Both the position numbers and the translations under genes were made by a program. The notes under the pieces were generated by a model. The model was not told the origin of the DNA, made no database searches, and saw only the letters and a program-made list of their open reading frames with translations. Positions 31,469-45,667 of a DNA stretch of 64,000 nt are shown in pieces. This stretch comes from Molanna angustata (lineage: Eukaryota > Arthropoda > Insecta > Trichoptera > Molannidae), in contig OY754969.1 in assembly GCA_963576475.1 (NCBI GenBank), positions 23,271,716 through 23,335,715 of the forward strand, given 5' to 3'. Every line of letters starts with the position of its first letter. Position 1 is the first letter of the stretch.

Positions 31469-34400
31469 TAATATACTAATGCTATAAAAATAAAGATACA
31501 TATTTAACTAAAATTTTGAAAAAATTATATTTAATTATAAAAATGTTTATTCATTTATCTTTTTGTACATTATATAAACAAATATAATGCACATTAGGGG
31601 GCATCTTGCAAATAGGCAATTTCTTCCAATCAACAAGATAACAAAGTATGACCAAATTATATATGCATATCACCATAAGAATGAAACCAAAAAAAATATA
31701 GACATAACACTAAGATAAATATTAAAAACATCATAGCAAAAACAGGATTGGGAAAGAACAAGAAGAGGAAATTGGAATCAGAGGTTAAGGGATATGTATT
31801 GTTTCTTTCGTTTTTTCTTGAAAATAAAAAGTGAGTCATGTTTAAGTGAATAATTTTGGCGATAAAGTATAAAACTCAAACAGAATCCACGGGGTTTTCA
31901 AAAGAAATGTTAATGCGAAAGAATGTACACGTTAATTCAAATGGATAATGAGGGGTTCCGTATTTTCTAAATGAAAATTATAAACAATAAAAAAAATAAT
32001 AATGGTTAAAAAGTACGAAAATGGATTCCCCTTTGCGTTGTGACCCTATAAATATACGTGGGTGGGTCTTGACATAATATAATTAAAAAGTACAAAGACG
32101 AGGCTGTATAGAGGTTTACAAAAAAAAAGTCTAGGTATAGGCACTTCAAGAAAAATGAATAACCGCGAAAGCAAAAGAGCCTTCGCATGAGAGGCTGTGC
32201 AAGTTGGTAAATATTTCTTTAAAGGGCAGACTTGTGCCAGGTCTTTGCTTGACTGACAAAGGAGACGATGAAAAAAGCTTGTTTCCAAAAAGAATCCTTC
32301 AAGTGCAATGGCTGAAGTGTTCTTGGACCACGAATCCTAACATTTTTAAACCGAAATTCATTATATCAACGTCTTTTTCTAATGGGACGATACAAACAAA
32401 ATCTTTATTTTAAACAACGACTTTATTTAACGATGAGTGGCATTACATTTTAAAAATAATGTTAAACACAAACTACGTAACTAATAAATAGTACAATTAA
32501 ATTTACCATTTAAAAACAAAAATTAATGAAATGTATTCCATTTTTTACAATAACAGACATTAATTTTATTTGATCTGCATAACAGAAAAAAAATAGGTAC
32601 GTTTTAGAATGTTATTAGACCAGCTATAATGAATAAAACGAGGTAAGGATTTATTTCCATAAGATTACGAAACAAAATTGGATTAATATAACGAATCTGC
32701 AAGTGGGTAAATTGGGGTCATGAAATTTCTATAACATAATATAATATAATATAGTACTTTGTTTAAGGGGTGATGGTGCGGGTAGGTTGAATTTGTCGAC
32801 CTGTGTTCTTGATAATACAAGGGGCCTCATAATATCAAATTAAAAACTTAACAAGGCGGACTTTTTATTAAAAATATGACTATAATAAGAATAAAGTAGG
32901 TACACAGCCGCTTCTTCCGAGATATAAACTTTTCTAGTTACTAACGCGACAAGACTTGCATTTTATGATTAAATTTATTGCTCGCTACCGACAATGAAAC
33001 AGAACGTCACAATTACAAATAGAACCATTGTAAAAAAGTATATAATTGTACATTCATAAAAAATTTGAAAGAGCTAAATTAATCAATGATTTATGTAACC
33101 ATTGTCCAATTTAGCTTCTTAAATTTGTATATGTATAAATACACAAGTTTTACTGAACTCACTCGTTTAAAATAACTTCCAGAGGACAGATTATAGAGGT
33201 GATTAAGAATGGATTTTTAAAGCAAGAAATTATAGTATCCACACAAAAGTGTGAAATTTCTTAACAGTAAGAACGAGGTAGTGGCAGATAATTTTAATTC
33301 CATACTGAGTCGTCAATTTTCCTGTTAATTGTATATATTTTTGATGAAAAGCTAATAACAATGAAAAATGATACATAGTTATTTTTGATAGCTCTTTTTT
33401 ATTTAAGAGTTAACCCATAAACTTTTTTAGTATAGAATACAACTGTTTATAAAAATATAATTAACTAGTTTAATTTAAACGCATTCTATTCAGCCAATTT
33501 GTGTGAAAAATATAACGAGAAAACTCAAGTGTCAATCTAAAAGAACGGATTATATTATTTGAGTTAGATCGTGTTTGACTGAGAATACTACTTAGTTGTT
33601 TTAATAATATGTATGTTTGCTCGTGAATTTTATATTCATGAAACTTTAAATCGTTGGGGTAGAGAGTATAGAGCGAGAGAAAGAGTGAGTGCAATGTGGG
33701 TAGGCAAAAAGCATTATTTGATTGCTCACTGCAAGCTCACACTTACAATGAAAATGAGGAACAGACGACACGACGGTGGAAAGTTTTTGACTGAAAGGTG
33801 GTGTTAGTGTTAATGAGGCTCTTTGTAAAGCATTTTTACAAAAGAATATGAAAATAATGAACCGTATACGCGGCGAAGAGACAAAAAAAAACACATCGAC
33901 TCTTAATAAAATATTCTGATGTTGCAAAAATATTAAAATGAAAATATTTTATTTCATTGTTGTTTAACTCCGATTTTAATCACTGTATTATTCGTTCAAA
34001 ATTATTAAACATATGATATGCTGTTTGATACCCAGCAGATGCTAAATTTATTTAAATTAATTTCTCACTGGTTATTTTGAAAAAAATATTATACGACAAT
34101 AAACTCATTACTTGCGCAGAGCGTAAGGAAGTATTTATTATTTTTATTATATGATAAAATTGAAAATGATATATTACATGATACGGCTTCAATTATATAT
34201 ATATGTGGCTAAAATACATTTTTAATGACACTTGTGAATATTTATCATAAAAAAATTAAATCAAAACTAGCTATATATTTTTTTTAACTTCATGGTAGGC
34301 AAACGAAAAAAAATGCAATAAACAAAAAAGTCTATATTTTTAAATCAAGGAAAAACAAAACACGTTTTGTCTGAAATGAAAACAAGGTTTGCAAAATGAA

Positions 34401-35765
34401 GAAACAAAAAAAAAATAATGAGGATTTTTTCACACCGAAAAGGAGTGGTGTGTATTGATTTTTCGAGCTATTCAGACATTTGACGAAAAAGAATGACACG
34501 AGAAACTAGAACTAGAAAATACAAGGAGAATAATATAAGAAATTTCTCTATCCCGTTGAAGATCCCGTAATAATTTGCAAGTCTGTTGTGTGAAGGCGAA
34601 GAAAAATGTCAGGAAAAATAGTAAAGAAGGGATGGGAAAAATCATATTCCGTTTCCTTACGCCATCGTACCAAGGAAGGACGGATATGGGATGTATGTAA
34701 TGGTATCATATTATATTGTAATAATAAAAAGATTGACTTCGGAAGGCATCTATACATACACACCACATATTGGTTCATCTCAGATATTACGAGATGTATG
34801 CTCTTGACTCCTGTATAACAAAAATAACACTCGACATTGAGTGAAACGCCAAAAATTAATAAAATCTAAATGAATAATGTTTTATATGTCTCCATGATAT
34901 TGAACTGACAAAATTAAAGTTGAAAAACAAACACAACACAATTGTTTTTTGAACAGATATTTTTTGGAGATTCATATTGCTCCTTCAATTGATTCATACT
35001 GAGAATATAAAAAAAAACATGGCTTGGAACCCAAAAACCAATAGACCAAGACTCAGATGTCTAACTAACTGAACAGCACAGGCCTAAAAGCACCTAAGCG
35101 TAGATACATATAATAAAAAAACACGGATATGTAGTATAGGTATAGGTACACACGCACAATATACAGAATCATAAAAAACGATCAGAATTTCTCCCAATGC
35201 CTTATTTTGTTAGAAGCTTCTATTAAAATGCAGCTCACACAACAAAACTACTGCTTCAGTCCAACACAAAAGAAAAAATAAAATCAATAGTTAAAGTCGA
35301 AGAACATAATAAACGAAGGTGAAGCTAAGTGAATAAGCCAAAATATCGTTCAATGCCCGAGTGAATTTACAAATTCGACCGGCGCTTTTTTATAAAGTGC
35401 CCAATTAGTGATTGGCTTGTTTTTCCAAAGCGTCCGAATCTTGATTTTATGTGTTTCGGGAAAAAATTCGCTCGTTTTAATGGGGATATTTCCAATTGAG
35501 TTATATTACTGGAAATATCGAGCGGGAACGCTATCGTAGAAACTAAAACACATATATCAAATAAAAATATGTTTATTGCAGAATATGGTGGCAAAAGAAA
35601 ACATTACGTTTAATGACCGCAATGGATAAAAAACTAATGATATAAATATTGATTTAATTGCCATTTGTATAATTGAGTAGAAAATAGCTCCAACCGAGGA
35701 AATAATTTTTCTTGAAATAAAAAGTAATATAAATTGAAAACTATAAACTAGAAGTACCTCCACCA
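31469..35765. other. Long AT-rich stretch, no gene or repeat recognised
   Basis: About 4.3 kb with only minor simple repeats (an ATAAT run near 32735-32755, a short (TA)n near 34195). Open frames are short and without known motifs. Probably intronic or intergenic. Confidence 0.4.
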
Positions 35766-36020
35766 TTCTGACACGCCATTTCCTTATTTAGGGTAGGCAG
35801 AGAGAACCGAACGCCAGACAACTCTTTCTTGACATACATTTCTCGCTTCATTCACGTCTATGAATCGTCTCATACACGCTATTCTGTTATTCTTACTTCT
35901 TAGGTCTCGATGTTTCAAAATTCTATTTATGTGATCGTGCCAACTTGTTTTAGCCGACCTCTACTTTTCGTTCCTCTTTTAACAGCTTTATATACTTTTT
36001 TGTTATACGCACTTCTCTCA
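35766..36020 (-). mobile_element. RTE family A 3' fragment, decayed
   Basis: Same DNA blocks as 13.3 kb in the same order (ACGCCATTTCC, GGGTAGGCAGAGAGAACCG, TTGACATACAT, GATCGTGCCAACTTG, CGACCTCTACTTTTCGTTCC). The reading frame is broken and the ATGGT tail is missing. Confidence 0.65.
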
Positions 36021-36815
36021 TTATTTCTAAGAAGTACACAATTGAATAAAATATAAAATATGAAGAAACGTGAAGGTATATACGTATTTTGAAGAATACC
36101 ATGATAGAATGAGTACCGACATAAAACATTGTTTTTAAAATCGATTTATTAAGTCTAAAAAAATACGAAGTTTAATTTGCTTTCATCGTTAGCACAATAT
36201 TATTATTTATATAATGTGAGATGGTATGTATGGATGTCGTTTGAATTTGTGTTGAAAAGCATAATGAAAGCACACACCTACAAAGGAAACATACCATTTA
36301 TATTTCCACCAGTAATTGTATTGCAGGAAAAGCTCATAAACGCGAGTTTTACGCAAAATGGAGTAGTTTTATTTTTCGCATTCAACTTTTTGCTAAGTTT
36401 CGTAATGTAGTTTGTTAATTGAGCCTTCCAATTTTCCTATTCGTCGAGGAAAAGCCGTTTTATATAGCACTTTCGTCTCATTATATTGTACTGGGTAAGT
36501 ATATTCTACTGTGAGCTGCCGCATTGGATTAGCGGAGGTTTTCTACTTTACATACATACTACATACTCTAAATCCAACTGCTTTTTGGTACCATTACCAA
36601 CTACAACAATGAACGTATTTATTGAGTTAGATTGTATATACAAAATAATAATTAATAAAGAATTTAAATCTATATTACAGATATAAGTGCTCAACCAAGA
36701 TGACAGTCATACAAAAATAAATATGCAGGTATACAAGTATGTATTTATGATGGCGTCTACCAATCATCCTGTAAGGAGTTCTTCTATGAATTACTCTATG
36801 TATACCTACATATCA
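36021..36815. other. No feature recognised
   Basis: AT-rich DNA; open frames without recognised motifs. Confidence 0.4.
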
Positions 36816-37614
36816 CTAGTTGCATATAACACATAAGATCCAACTGTCGATGTCAATATTATGTACAGTTGAAGAAAACGTTCCAAACTATAACCCTTAA
36901 GTCTAAATTATTGAATATTTTGTTTTTCATACAAAACATGTATGTCAGGATAGGATAGTGTGGAGGCAAGTCCTTTTTTCCTACCCCTGTATATGTGACA
37001 ACTTGATGGTATGTATGAAGATATGTATGTATGTATGAAGATTAAGTATCAAACTATTGAGTCCCCGTAGATATTGTGTATTCTGCCATAAAAATGGAAT
37101 GAAACGACGTTGTCACTAAATTTAATTTTACAAAAATTAGTCAAATAATTTTCAGCGTTTCTAGATTTTTTTAAATTTTGAAATATAGGCAATAAAAATC
37201 AAAATAGTTTGAGAAACCCTGGAATGTAATCATAAAAAAAACTATTTGTGATATTGTATTTGTCAATATTAAAACACTTTTTCAGGTTTTTTTTCTTTTA
37301 TTGTTTTTGAACTATGTGGAAATATGAAATTAAAATTCATAACCCCTGACTGGAAAAAAATCTATATATAAAAGTTTTGTAAGGACGGACACACACTCAC
37401 ACACACGTAAACAGACAGAGAGATAAATAAAATTTTCTAGACCGAATTCTGAGTTCATCCATATATGGAGCGAAGCCACTTACTGTTTTTGACTTCAAAG
37501 TTGGAGAAACCATGCAAAAAGTCCAGTACTTCATACAACTCTCACACACGGGACTAAGGTTAACACTGTAGATTTATTAAGAGAAATAAATTCTCTCGAA
37601 CAAATCAGGTGGGA
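36816..37614 (-). mobile_element. Old, diverged Helitron-like element, copy K
   Basis: CTAGTTGCATATAACACATA at the left and a decayed 5' terminus (CAAATCAGGTGGGA) at the right are recognisable, with the same order of internal blocks as copies A-H. The microsatellite is reduced to a few CA units (about 37389-37406), and several blocks are deleted (about 800 bp total). It shows that the family has been in this genome for a long time. Confidence 0.7.
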
Positions 37615-40512
37615 AAACATATCTTTAGAAAGAATTTTAACTGTGCATCTTAAGTCGATATTAATAACAAAAAATATGATCATACGAATTAGACACAAAA
37701 CTATAACAGGAAATAACCATTAGTCAGGAAACTCAACAATTGCAGAATGACAATGAAGTTATCGAGTAAATGTCGAACAAAAAAGATTTATTAAATAAAT
37801 ATTTACTTTTAATAAGAGTAATATGTTAAGACGTATGATAAAAAAAAACTCAAGTACAATATGATCTAGGATTAAAGTTGTAATTTAGAGTTATTTTATT
37901 ATCATTTCACATAAATTCCAACATGTGTGACTTTGACATTTCCGATAATTTATGACTTCCTGGGTAAAATCGAATCGGTAGCGGCGCTTTAAAAACACAA
38001 TATTTAGACTACACCAAGGCATTTCATTGTTTTGTAGCGAAAGGAAAAGGGGTTGTAAATATAAAAACAAATGAATCAGAGCCAAAATAGGGTTTGGGGC
38101 GCAGCATTCAGTAGGGCCCTTTACGCGGCGTTAATTACGAAGAAAAGCGCGTGAAATATTTAAGTATTTCCAGGGTAAAAACCCAAATTTTATAACAAGT
38201 CGTTACTCAGTCCGCCCCCTCCGAAAAAACATTTCACTTTCAAAATATAACAAATATTTTTTTCTCTGCAAAACATTGATTATTAATTGTTAAATAACAT
38301 CCGTTGAACGGTTATCGACTTTCGTAATTGCCGCTTTTTTGAATATTTTTATTTGTTTTGTTTTTAAAACATTTGGATGGGAAACAAATGGCACTTCCAA
38401 AGAGTTGTTACTTTGAACAGCTCAAAAACAATTAATTCATTAGTAGCACATTTACGCAATTTTAAAAAAAAGTCGCAATTTTAGGAATATAAAAAGATTT
38501 TTTTTGAATTACAATTAAAAAAATATATTGTTTTACTCACATTAAGATATTCTTAGCTATGCAAACATTCACTGGGTCTTCAACATTCATTCTATTTTAT
38601 TTAATATTTTTGAATTATATTTTGATTTTAGTCGTTTATTATCAGTTTAATGTGACCAACTACTGAATTATTCAATAATTGAATTGAGATGGTATAATTT
38701 ATGAAATGTCCATATGGGCCTACAAAATTTTTGAAACAGGTAAATAGTTAATGCAATTTATGTGAAAGAAATTAAATATTTGTAATTTTAGCCAGACCAA
38801 TCTGGTCAGATCTCGAATAATCAAGGCATGACATCATTTCATAATAATCTGTTTCGAAATCAATTAAAGAAATGATTACTGTGCTCAAAAACGTTTTATA
38901 AATTGAATTTAGGGTATATGTTCTTGGATTCAAACATTTCAATTGAATTAACCATATTTGAAGTTAAAATAGGAAAGTCCCTTGTATTAAGTATCCCGAG
39001 TAGGTACCCAGCAGTGTTACCAGAAACGAAAGCGTCCATTCGCACTTTCACGAATTACATTAATTGAAACAGCCAAAACCTACAATGGCGTCGCTCTTTG
39101 GGACTGATTTAAATTTCAAATGACCACAGCGGATGTCGACTAGATATAGGTATGGTAATATTATGTAATATATAAGTATGTAGGTATACATAATCTATAT
39201 AGAAACACCGCGAACGTTTCCGCAAAGTTTGCATTTAAATTTCGCGTCGTCCGTCGTCGAAATATCAGGTGTTTGAGACCAAACTATGACAATCAACGAA
39301 AATATTGTAATGAGAGGAGATGTAGTTCACACCTTTCTTCTGAATATATTCTATAAAAACAATTATATACTTTTGATTATTCTGGAAAATCTACTACATT
39401 CAATTATAAAAATAAGCTGTAGAATGTTTGATTATTTACTAGGTAGTAACTCAAAATGCAAATATTAACTTATCTTCTGTGAAGATTCATGATTGATATG
39501 AGCCTTTCAAATATATGTTTAATAGAAAAAAAATGTAAATACCTACTGCGTATCCAGAGACCAAATATGTTTTTCTTTTAATAAAAATGTAGCAAAACAA
39601 TATTGCAGATATATATAATATGAATAAGAAGACACATCGAGCGTATTTGATGCTGTAATACGCATTTTACAAAATGTTTGATTACCTACGTACAAATGTA
39701 ATTGATTCGGTACTTCAAACAAAATGTATTAATATTTCAAATCCATTTTAAAATCCATTTGATAGTAAAACAATAGAGATACCTTGGTATAACAGAGTAA
39801 TTTGAAATAATACGTTGGTACGTTACACGATTTTGCATATTTGATGGTCGGCAAGGTAGGAATCTGTATAGGAGAATGATCTAAGAATCGGCAATCGGAG
39901 TCCGGGAATTGAATTAGCATTTAGTGTATCAGGTAGAGAGTCAACCGACCGCTGCCTCAACCTCTACTTTTGCCTCTGTCTCTGCATCTGCCTCTGATTC
40001 TACCTCAGCGGGAGAGAAACAAACTTTGCAGACAATCCGACAATCTGAATAATTCTACTCTTCTCATCCACCTTCAACTTTACCTGCAGTCCGGCATAAA
40101 GGCAACCCAAGACGGCCAATATTATTACACGACATTTTATTGATGGTTTTTTACATAATTCAAAATTGTTTTCCGTGAGGAATAACGTGGGATTATAATA
40201 TTTTCAACGATTGAGTCTTTGAAACTCAGCGTTGTAAAAGGAAATAAATAAGTGTGGTACTAAATTTCATTGGACTTGTTTGAAATTCGATTTAAAAATT
40301 TGACACGACAAGCATGATATAACTATTTAATTCATTAATAATTACACTAAATCTAGGAAGGCTATTTGGAATTCAATATGATTTATTATTTAAACACACA
40401 ATTAATTCACGAGTTCATTAAATTTGCTATAAAATATTATACATAGTCGAGGCAGAGTAGTAATTCATTTGACTTTGTGCCACTATCACTATTATGTTAT
40501 ATTATTGTTAAA
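37615..40512. other. No supported gene
   Basis: AT-rich DNA. A CCTCTG/TCTGCA hexamer-like stretch at 39950-40010 gives a short Ser/Thr/Ala-rich open frame on the plus strand (about 39916-40050) with no upstream start. Nothing else recognised. Confidence 0.35.
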
Positions 40513-40588
40513 GACAATGCACACCCGCACACCTTTCGCTGGTAACCCCACATTGTGGGATATGCCGTGATCGTATGAATGAATGAAT
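40513..40588 (+). repeat. R-B retroposon 3' fragment
   Basis: GACAATGCACACCCGCACAC to ATGCCGTGATCGTATGAATG and two GAAT units match the 3' end of the 7.3-kb copy. A 5'-truncated insertion. Confidence 0.65.
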
Positions 40589-41518
40589 TTGTATGGTTCC
40601 TCAATCCTCAACTGGAGATACTTTGACTATAGTTACGTTTGAATACAATTAGCTGTTGACTTTTGTACCTATATTTGTACTGTATTGTATTAGGTAAGTA
40701 CAATAGAGAACATGGAAAATATCAGATTAAAAAAAATAGGTGATTTCATCAGACAACAAAAATCAATTTTGTAGAAGTTACCACATCACATAAAACCTGC
40801 TAGATTTGTAATATATTATAATAACACAAATTTTAAGTGTAATTTTATTACAAATCACGATATTGCGCAATGACACATCTATGGTCAGTATATTGCGTAA
40901 TATTAAATAAAAATATTGCCCGTATAGGGTAGATTTACAAGGGATAGCCCACCAAAGGAACATAGATATTATAATGATATAAAGGACAGGGTAGGTATCT
41001 ACTACGTACATACTTTCACCGCCAAAAAAAGGTTTCAACGCAAATATATTACTTACGGGTAACCCGTTGCATGTTTTATCTACAAGATAAACTACTTTGC
41101 ACCATCCCCTTGAATGTCACGATTACTTTTACATTGCAAAGTTAGATCACGTTAGAACTGTACAATTTAATTCCATTGTTAAATTTATTTATTAAAAAAA
41201 ACAATTTGATTGCTTTTCATATACACATTTTTTTAAAAAATAATAATTTTTCAAATAGTTCTTTCTTCTTCTTCCGCCAAGTCAGAATCCCCGACAACAT
41301 CAACTATCACTTGAAAGTAAGTACAAATAGCTTTCTTATGTTCATCTTTAGCAAATATTCAATCCTTTCAACAATCCTTTCTTGATTCACTATCCTGAAG
41401 GAAAATTTGTTTCGCAGATTATCAATAAATTAATCTATGTAGCAATAAAATCAGGATAGCCTAGTCATCACAACATTTTTTTTAAACCTAACCTACAAAA
41501 CTTTGTAGGTTTTGGGGA
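40589..41518. other. No feature recognised
   Basis: AT-rich DNA. Confidence 0.4.
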
Positions 41519-41590
41519 GGGTTTGCAATCTGCTCAGGAAAATATTAATTCTGGTTTTAAAAGGACCCGGTTTGTAAGAAGGTGGAAACA
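41519..41590 (+). repeat. Fragment shared with 43.2-43.3 kb
   Basis: GTTTGCAATCTGCTCAGGAA and the following 50 bp (to AAGAAGGTGGA) match the minus strand at 43245-43305. Probably pieces of one old element. Confidence 0.45.
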
Positions 41591-42151
41591 CAGAATTTAA
41601 TATTATGAAGTATAATACAACAAAATATAAAAAAACCATCATGCCATGTTTATGAAGTCGGTTTTTATATATTTTTTTTATAAAATTTAGTTTAGAGTTT
41701 GGGAATTTATAATATTATAATTTTATGCATAAATTGTGATCGTCTTTGAGTGATAGTATCTACTCTACATTAACAACCTATGATGGGGTAAACAAACTAT
41801 GTAGGTGGGTAGACACAATTTGGTATTCAGGTTGAAATGCTCCACTGTATGAGATCTTATTAACAGGTGTGAAAGGAAAACCTTTGATGGCAAGTAGTGA
41901 TAAGGAGTTGGCAAGTCAATTTTGTGGTAATTTGAAGATTTGCCTGCGGACTACTCCTCTTCCACAGTGATCATTACATTAGGTAGCTACCGCCTACAAG
42001 TCACGCTTACACCTACGCGTTATCTCATAACGTTGTTGTCATCGTATCTCATAATATTATACAAACACATTATAATCATATATAACAGAACTAACAAACT
42101 TTGAACATGAAGAATAGTAACGTGAAAATAAATAATAAATTGCTATTTTAT
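41591..42151. other. No feature recognised
   Basis: AT-rich DNA. Confidence 0.4.
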
Positions 42152-42240
42152 AACAAATATTTATTAAATACGCACCCAATATCAGGTTGCCACGTTTTGG
42201 AGACTAACGTACAGGAGTAAAATAGATTCCCCCGGAAATA
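42152..42240 (-). repeat. SINE 3' fragment
   Basis: ACAAATATTTATTAAATACG followed by CACCCAAT and TTTTGGAGACT matches the 43.6-kb SINE in the same orientation. Confidence 0.45.
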
Positions 42241-43138
42241 TAAAAAAAAATTCGATTCCTAAAAAAAAAATATTGTAAAAATATACAACGTAATTCTCGC
42301 TTCTCTGGACTGGAAACTAGTATCTAACTAATTAATTGAAAGTAATGATTGTAAATGAAACTGATACTGATACGTCTAGATAAATTGATTGCAATTAATA
42401 TAATTGATTATTGTATCTCATTCACTCTATTACCTAAGTTATTATAAAACATTAAAATAGAAACTTTGGGTATGCTTAGGAAACATAAATTCAAAATATT
42501 GTGTTTTATGCAACGAGTAAATAGAAGGGGACTCGGTGGAGTAAAAATATTTTAAATAAAAAAAATATTAATTTAATTTTATACAATGAAATTTTAGTCC
42601 ACTGCGTTGAGCTACGAATCCAAAATGAAAATGTAAAACAGCCGTTCTGAGTATAGAGAATGAGGTAATTTGTATTGTAAATATTCCGCTCTTGTAAATT
42701 TACATAATAATTTTTTGGTCGCAACTTTGATATTAGGTATATACACGAAAAATGTAGAATCGGCTACTGCGGCTGCAACATTTTGGAAAAATACTGCATT
42801 ATTAAATTTCCCGAGATTTTAATAATTTATATTTAACGTGCTAGTAACTAGTAGGCAAATATTTTTTAAATAAAAATATAATTTTGAATATGTGGCACAA
42901 ATCTCTTCAAAACATGATAATATACTTATATTTATTACCACGAAGGCAGACTATTATCTTTTAACGATCCCTCAACTCAGGGGTGCTTCACATACATAAT
43001 TCTTAAAACCTACATTATGCCAGGTCAACTATTCTAAGTTTATTATATAGAATACTACCACGGTAGACGCACATAAGAATTTGCATATCTGGTCCTTTTT
43101 CCACCCATTCACAACAGAGTCACTATTTTAACTCAATC

Positions 43139-43345
43139 TCAACACCCGTTTACAGTAAACCTTAAAAATACACGAACCAGTCGCTTCTTGAACTCTTTAA
43201 TATTAACACAGCAGCCTGACTGTGGAACGATCTTCCGGATTCCATATTTCCAACTTCTTACAACCTGGATCCGAATTAATATTTTCCTGAGCAGATTGCA
43301 AACACTGCCCAACGCTACGTAGTGCACTTCTTCCGAAGAGTATAA
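43139..43345 (-). pseudogene. Possible LINE C-terminal remnant
   Basis: The minus strand reads a 73-codon frame (43139-43360) with SWKYGIRKIVPQS and NIKEFKKRLVRVF, which resembles the last part of LINE polymerases (W..GLP..V, then a basic helix). Similarity is weak and judged only by eye. Part of the DNA is repeated at 41.5 kb. Confidence 0.3.
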
Positions 43346-43585
43346 TGGACACAAATCCAAATAGCTGCTGTCCCCTACGCATGCTACAAAAAAAATCCGA
43401 GTAGTCTTGGCGAAAACGATCGGTTGTAATAAATCGAATTTGTGGAGATAGGTATTCTTTTAAATTTTAATTGATGTTTTTTTAAATTGATTTCCACCTT
43501 AATAACATGAAAACGTTAGGACTATCATATGATCATATTATATTTTATTTTTATTTTTCATTACTTCTTGGACAACTAGTATTAT

Positions 43586-43730
43586 GTCAAATATTTATTA
43601 AACACGCACCCAATAATAAGTTACCACATTCTAGAGACCTACTTTGGAGACTTAAAATAGAATTAAAAACTGTGTCTTCACCGGGAATCGAAATCGGGCC
43701 GACAAGTCTAGAAATTAGACTCGGAAACAT
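43586..43730 (-). repeat. tRNA-like SINE
   Basis: On the minus strand, CGATTTCGATTCCCGG resembles a pol III B box and lies about 35 bp after a CCGAGTCTAATTTCTAGAC stretch. The body runs to AATAAATATTTGAC. A related 3' fragment is at 42.2 kb. Confidence 0.45.
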
Positions 43731-43736
43731 TTTTTT

Positions 43737-43870
43737 GAATTTTTTTTTTTTTATTTATTTATTTATTTATTTTTTCATTGATTAACAATTAAGTTACATA
43801 ACACATTAACATTATTGTGTCCCCCGTTAGGTAGGCGAGTACCTACCCGTGTTGGGGGTCTATATTACAT
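43737..43870 (-). repeat. Probable LINE 3' end with A/AAAT tail
   Basis: Minus strand ends in (AAAT)n then poly-A (43738-43772). Inside is a GC-rich stem (CCCCCGTTAGGTAGG with CCTACCCGTGTTGGGGG, 43821-43857). No coding part is left. Confidence 0.35.
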
Positions 43871-44085
43871 TATAATTTACAATATTTTATCATGTTACAC
43901 TACATTATATTATATTACAACATACTATACTGCATAGCACCATATTACATCCGACCATATTACATTATATCACACCATATACATCATATTCCAAAACATT
44001 ATACTTATTATATTATACACTTTCACACAACATTATATTATATTACATCATATTATATTACATTACTTCATATACACATGTATTC
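43871..44085. repeat. Low-complexity ACATTATATT-like tract
   Basis: Cryptic repeats of ATTACATTATATT and similar words over about 200 bp. The apparent protein here is an artefact of this composition. Confidence 0.5.
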
Positions 44086-45010
44086 TTATTTTTTTTTCTC
44101 TTTTCAACATCATATATTACTGTAGGACTCCCATAAACATCATCAATGCAAAATCAAAATCAAAGAGACATATCTGAATAAAAATAAACAAATTCAACAA
44201 TATAGAAGCAAAAAACTACATACATAAAATAAATCGATGTGAGTATTGTGTTTATGTTTTATTATTTTTCATTAAAAAAAACAGGAGGCAATTATTTATT
44301 TTTGAAATGTTGAAAATTATTTTTTTTATGATAAAGTTCAAATTGACTAGCATACAAATAAAAAATAAAGAGGTTCTTATTCCCCTTTTCTGAAATATTC
44401 TTTTGTAAGCATGTAATTTTCATATAAATTTATAATCAAATAATAAGTTCTTCATAACTGTTTATTAATCTACCGAATTATATTATTGCAGAGTAGGAAT
44501 TCTTTTATTTTATTTTTCGGCAGCAAAAGTCCGCCAATTTACCTTCTTTGGATCCTGAAACTTCATACCGCAATTTACTGGAAACCTACCCAAGAAGGAA
44601 TGTTTGAAACAAGTTTTACATTATAAAGATGGTTTATTCATACATTTTTAATAGACACACTTCGTAATAATGTACCTTGATATATAAAAAAAAACATTGA
44701 AACTCACTAACGTAAATTAACAAGCATACATTATTTAAATATTTTGAATCGTGGCCGTAGATACCAAAGAAATCTTAGTTAAAAATTTAATAAAATCATG
44801 TGTCGGCAGGTACCTTTATTTCTAGTTTTAAACTTATTTAAATGTGATTTATCGATCAGAATTTTATTTATTTATTTTATTTTACAAAAGGACAGCACAC
44901 AGTACATGGATACAATAATTATTAAAAGGAAATAAGCAAAAATACAAATACAACATGTACCTCTTACGTACCTACTATACCTAATATCAAAAGACAATTA
45001 AAAAGTGTGA
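44086..45010. other. No gene; A/T tracts
   Basis: AT-rich. A TTTATTTATTTTATTTT stretch at 44865-44883 may be the tail of another minus-strand retroposon. Confidence 0.35.
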
Positions 45011-45155
45011 ATTAGTGTGGGTGCGCGCGTGAGAGAGAGTAACAATATGTATGTGTGTGTGAAAGAGATATCTATAAAGAGTGTGAATGTGAGTGTGTGG
45101 ATGGGTGGGTGTGTATGTGTGTGCATGTGTGTGAGAGTGGGTGTGCATGTGTACA
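45011..45155. repeat. Degenerate GT-rich simple repeat
   Basis: GTGTGTGAA, GAGTGTG and GGGTGTG words over 140 bp. Open frames on both strands are its translations. Confidence 0.6.
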
Positions 45156-45290
45156 TGATAGATTTTGGTAGTTGTTTGCGTAGTCGAAAATATTGTCATA
45201 GTTTAGATGGGCATCGCATTGGTTTAGTAATCTAATTTAGTTTATTAATTTTAGATGGCGATTTTAAACCCCATCACTCCAGCTGCCCCG

Positions 45291-45352
45291 AACGTTCGCC
45301 AATAACACAAGCATTCTGCTTATTTTAGGAAATGTATGGGGGTTGTATACGT
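45291..45352 (+). repeat. Thr-tRNA-type SINE body fragment
   Basis: TTCGCCAATAACACAAGCAT and CTTATTTTAGGAAATGTATG match the SINE body at 51.04-51.08 kb. The head is missing. Confidence 0.45.
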
Positions 45353-45667
45353 CCATACCACTAACATATTCATTCTTTGAAAAAAATCCAAGTTTATGAA
45401 ATCTAAGACACCAAACAAAATAATAGGTACCTACCTATTATTTTGTTTGAAAAAAAAACATCTACCTACTTAAGAGAATGTTCGAACCGATATTTATATT
45501 AATTTTTAGTCTATTTTTTATAGTCACTCTAAACAGCTGAATAACAATATCAAAAACAATATAAATTTATTTACATATTATGTACAAGTGATGTACTGCG
45601 TAGATACCACATAGGTATAATATATTACAAAGTCCAATAAAATCGAATATTTTTTAATTTGCAATAC

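Noticed and set aside
43892..44125. Tyr/Ile/His-rich 77-codon frame
   Set aside because: Composition comes from the ACATTATATT-like low-complexity tract.
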